From Candidatus Hydrogenedentota bacterium (GTDB lineage: Bacteria > Hydrogenedentota > Hydrogenedentia > Hydrogenedentales > SLHB01), in assembly GCA_016209895.1 (NCBI GenBank), contig JACQVH010000285.1, forward strand, positions 1 to 34,569: DNA of 34,569 nt, given 5' to 3'. The notes beneath the pieces were generated by a model, which was not told the DNA's origin, did no database searches, and saw nothing but the letters and a program-made list of their open reading frames with translations. Shown here one piece after another: positions 33,137-34,569 of the stretch (position 1 is its first letter; each line of letters begins with the position of its first letter). The position numbers and the translations under genes were made by a program.

Positions 33137-33151
33137 AAGTATGAAGTATGA
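31592..33151 (+). CDS. secreted beta-helix protein with dockerin-like repeats, copy 2
   Basis: The ORF opens at 31445, but ATG 31592, one base after the preceding stop, gives 519 residues, exactly the length of copy 1; ATG 31604 is an alternative. A signal peptide (LGNFVVVVSLFFSVFSTGIHA) is followed by GVWYVDVDNTSGIEDG and GGEVWVAEGVYSED. Beta-helix coils (NCTFVNNQTSQSGGAIDLAN and similar), a DIRGVARPQGAGVDIGAYEY closing segment and two dockerin-like loops (DIDASGGTDAVD, DVDGNSVVDAID) follow. The N-terminal half has diverged from copy 1, but the last ~55 residues are nearly identical. The C-terminus reads AALGKYEV, not AALGL, because the gene runs into a repeat tract. Function is probably surface attachment or polysaccharide binding; no catalytic site is seen. 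Confidence 0.85.
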   Translation: MDSNMIWRSHGLNQQTRLRTAAIALGNFVVVVSLFFSVFSTGIHAGVWYVDVDNTSGIEDGRAWGTAFRTIQPAIDWAVEPSGGEVWVAEGVYSEDRARSSPDGSFDGALRARAGVELYGGFTGGETERGQRDWQAHVTVIDGSQARRGQPAYHVIKSVGDETVLDGFTVQGGNANGLYADDRITGGIGVIGAAVIANCIIRDNRSDLSVGGIGIGGAEPLIVNCTFVNNQTSQSGGAIDLANAFSRPTIIGCLFIGNRSGSAGGAIGGGFGGDLVVRDSIFLNNESGFGGAIGKFSEDLTLENCLFIGNHGWTGGAVSTGGEYEWELGVYGTHVSIRNCTFFANVAAEGSGAVHNGGAVTTVWNSIFWNNTPLQIVNNVTAFPPPFSVHHSLVQGGYEGEGNLELDPQFVDAIAGDVRLRPTSPAIDAGTAVDAPAADIRGVARPQGAGVDIGAYEYQTGDELDIDASGGTDAVDVQLVINGALGLDSRASSDVDGNSVVDAIDVQLVINAALGKYEV

Positions 33152-33245
33152 AGGCTGAAGTCTGAAAGCTGGAAACTCCAAGCCGGGAACCCTTAACCAG
33201 GGACTAGAAACCAAGTACCAGGGACCAGATAACCGGAAACTGAAT
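33133..33245. repeat. degenerate short-phrase repeats
   Basis: GAAGTATGAAGGCTGAAGTC, GAAAGCTGGAAACT and then AACCAGGGACTAGAAACCA and GTACCAGGGACCAG form a degenerate phrase-repeat tract like that at 7517-7660 in the other orientation. It supplies the last codons of the preceding gene and separates it from the convergent pilin gene. Confidence 0.55.
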
Positions 33246-33248
33246 CCG

Positions 33249-33755
33249 CTAACCGATTGGCGTTGACGACACGCTCGGGGCGCTGCCATCGGCGGTGAAT
33301 CGGATGATCGAGCTTTCGTCCACGAAGAACTGCCGGACGCCGGTCCGTCCCGGGCTGGTTGGAACCGCGAGGCATTCGTAGGCCGGCGTTTGTGTCGCGG
33401 TTCCCGGCGTCACCGCGATGGTAAAGGAGTAACCGTGCTTGGCGCCGGAACCCAGCGAGGGATCGATGAACGGCGCCTGCTGTCCCGTGCTCGGGTTAGC
33501 AAGGTCCTGAAGCGCCCCGTAGTCTCCGTCGCCGTTCCCGTCCGCGTCCAAGATGATCGCCGAGCGGAAGGCCTGCTCGGCGGTCGAGATGGTGCGAACA
33601 CACCCGACGGCCGCCGTCTCGTTGACGTTCATGCGGGTGCGCAGCATGAGCGGCACGGCAATCCCGATGATGATCGTTATGATACTAATCACGATCAGCA
33701 ACTCAATTAATGTGAACCCTTCGCGCTGATGCGTAAGGCCATACCATTGGCCCAA
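33249..33755 (-). CDS. type IV pilin / pseudopilin-like protein
   Basis: The N-terminus contains the prepilin site QREG|FTLIELLIVISIITIII with Glu5 and the standard hydrophobic helix. The body has a Gly/Asp-rich loop (DADGNGDGDYGAL) that could bind calcium and a C-terminal beta part (RQFFVDESSIIRFTADG). The listed ORF starts at 33854 inside nadA; I prefer TTG at 33755 (reading LGQWYGLTHQREGF), with GAGG just upstream, giving 168 residues, but GTG at 33767 is possible. The start is uncertain. The gene lies 28 nt after nadA on the same strand and is separate from the gsp cluster. It could be a T2SS-type or type IV pilus-type subunit. Confidence 0.8.
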   Translation of the reverse strand: MGQWYGLTHQREGFTLIELLIVISIITIIIGIAVPLMLRTRMNVNETAAVGCVRTISTAEQAFRSAIILDADGNGDGDYGALQDLANPSTGQQAPFIDPSLGSGAKHGYSFTIAVTPGTATQTPAYECLAVPTSPGRTGVRQFFVDESSIIRFTADGSAPSVSSTPIG

Positions 33756-33783
33756 CGTGCCTCGCACCCGATACCGCGCGGCC

Positions 33784-34569
33784 TCAGCGGATGGCAAGCA
33801 TACGGTCAATGGGAAGTCGCGCCTTTTGAACGAGGTCGGGCGAAAGCTCGACACGATATTGAATGTGCAAGAGTGATTCCAACGTATCTTCCAAGGTAAT
33901 TTGATTCATGTGCGGACACCGGATGCCGCAGAGCCGCAGCATCTCGCGGTCCCGAAACTCCGCCGCAATATTGTCGCCCATGCTGCATTCGGTCAGTAGC
34001 AGATAACGGGGCGCCTTGACGTCGCGGACGTAATCAATCATTTGTTTCGTGCTGCCGGAGAAATCGCAACGCGCGATCACTTCCGGACTGCACTCCGGAT
34101 GGGCCAGGATCACGACGTCGGGGAACTGTCGCCGCACGTTCTCGACGTCCTCGACCGTGTATTTCTCGTGCACTTCGCAACGGACCCGCAGCCCCAGAAT
34201 CACCGGCTCACCCTCCGCCAGCGGAGGCTCGAGTTCGGAACCGGCCGCCGGCACAAATCGAAACGCGATACCCATTTCGGCCGCCGTGTTCCGCGCCAAA
34301 TACTCGTCCGGAAGAAAGAGTATTCGCCGGTGTCCCTGTTGAAGCAGGTATTTGATCATTTTCGCCGCATTGCCGGACGTGCAGCAATAATCGGACTCGG
34401 CCTTCACTTCGGCATAGGTATTCACGTAGCTCACCACCGGCACGCCCGGAAACTGCTGCTTCATCCGCCGAACGTCCCCGGCGTTCACGCCCGCCGCCAA
34501 CGAGCATCCCGCTTTCGTTGACGGGATCAACACGGTCTTTTGGGGATTCAGTATCTTCGCGGTCTCGGC
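33784..34569 (-). CDS. nadA: quinolinate synthase NadA, 5' end outside the window
   Basis: A partial gene of 262 codons; the frame stays open to the window edge (reading AETAKILNPQKTVLIPSTKA), so the start is missing, and the listed start at 34533 is an internal GTG. NadA is a cytoplasmic 4Fe-4S enzyme that condenses iminoaspartate with dihydroxyacetone phosphate to make quinolinate for NAD. The three cluster-binding cysteines are visible in KAGCSLA, AHPECSPEV and IRCPHMNQITLED, and substrate-binding YVNTYAEVKAE and FLPDEYLARNTA are present. The sequence reads intact to the stop. Confidence 0.95.
   Translation of the reverse strand, partial: AETAKILNPQKTVLIPSTKAGCSLAAGVNAGDVRRMKQQFPGVPVVSYVNTYAEVKAESDYCCTSGNAAKMIKYLLQQGHRRILFLPDEYLARNTAAEMGIAFRFVPAAGSELEPPLAEGEPVILGLRVRCEVHEKYTVEDVENVRRQFPDVVILAHPECSPEVIARCDFSGSTKQMIDYVRDVKAPRYLLLTECSMGDNIAAEFRDREMLRLCGIRCPHMNQITLEDTLESLLHIQYRVELSPDLVQKARLPIDRMLAIR

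Noticed and set aside
32123-33289. 388-codon ORF on the minus strand
   Set aside because: Antisense to dockerin copy 2 and the repeat tract; the matching shadow exists behind copy 1 (29245-29757).
1-34569. tRNA, rRNA or riboswitch genes; IS elements with transposase
   Set aside because: None seen by eye on either strand; no transposase, integrase or recognisable RNA motif was found.

Overview
This window looks like part of a Gram-negative (diderm) bacterial chromosome of fairly high GC content. The best guess is a candidate-phylum lineage of the Hydrogenedentota / Planctomycetota / PVC neighbourhood. Three things point there: secreted parallel beta-helix proteins with C-terminal dockerin-like repeats of the DAVDVQLVINGALG type, a T2SS cluster with a PilM/PilN-like GspL, and many small palindromic elements between genes. 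No rRNA or tRNA is present, so this placement is inference from gene style only.

Layout. 1-391 has no gene. 392-2118 (minus strand) holds two unknown exported proteins in a likely operon; their predicted promoter has a run of ten G between -35 and -10. 2424-5496 (plus) carries lon and the ribosome-biogenesis GTPase engB, followed by a convergent AAA_14/DUF4143 ATPase, an unknown 233-residue protein and a family 2 glycosyltransferase with a second, Rossmann-like domain. 8904-10582 is an ECF sigma factor and a zinc-finger, membrane-spanning, TPR-like anti-sigma factor.

10717-22543 is a nearly complete type II secretion system in the order E-F-G-H-I-J-K-L-M-C-D. It is tightly packed, with many overlapping starts. 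No prepilin peptidase (GspO) is in the window. Two subunits are chimeric: the GspM-like protein ends in a CBM4/9-like jelly-roll domain, and the secretin GspD ends in an ExbD/TolR-like domain where a pilotin-binding S domain would be expected. A small SLOG-fold protein gene follows gspD by 6 nt.

23427-33151 encodes exported proteins that are plausible clients of that system: a small secreted protein behind a near-consensus promoter, a 1273-residue S8 protease fused to a Cys-ladder beta-helix, and a beta-helix protein with dockerin-like repeats. The beta-helix tail of the protease plus the dockerin gene were duplicated in tandem (copies about 2.8 kb). The second copy lacks the protease part and signal peptide, so it begins inside a roughly 0.5 kb array of palindromes. 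33249-34569 (minus) holds a separate type IV pilin-like gene and the 3' part of nadA, which runs off the window.

Most interesting points: the two chimeric T2SS subunits, the possible slippage-controlled promoter, a hairpin family in which stem bases co-vary around a constant loop, and the recent duplication with apparent sequence homogenisation of the dockerin ends. Domain assignments come from reading motifs by eye; no database search was run.
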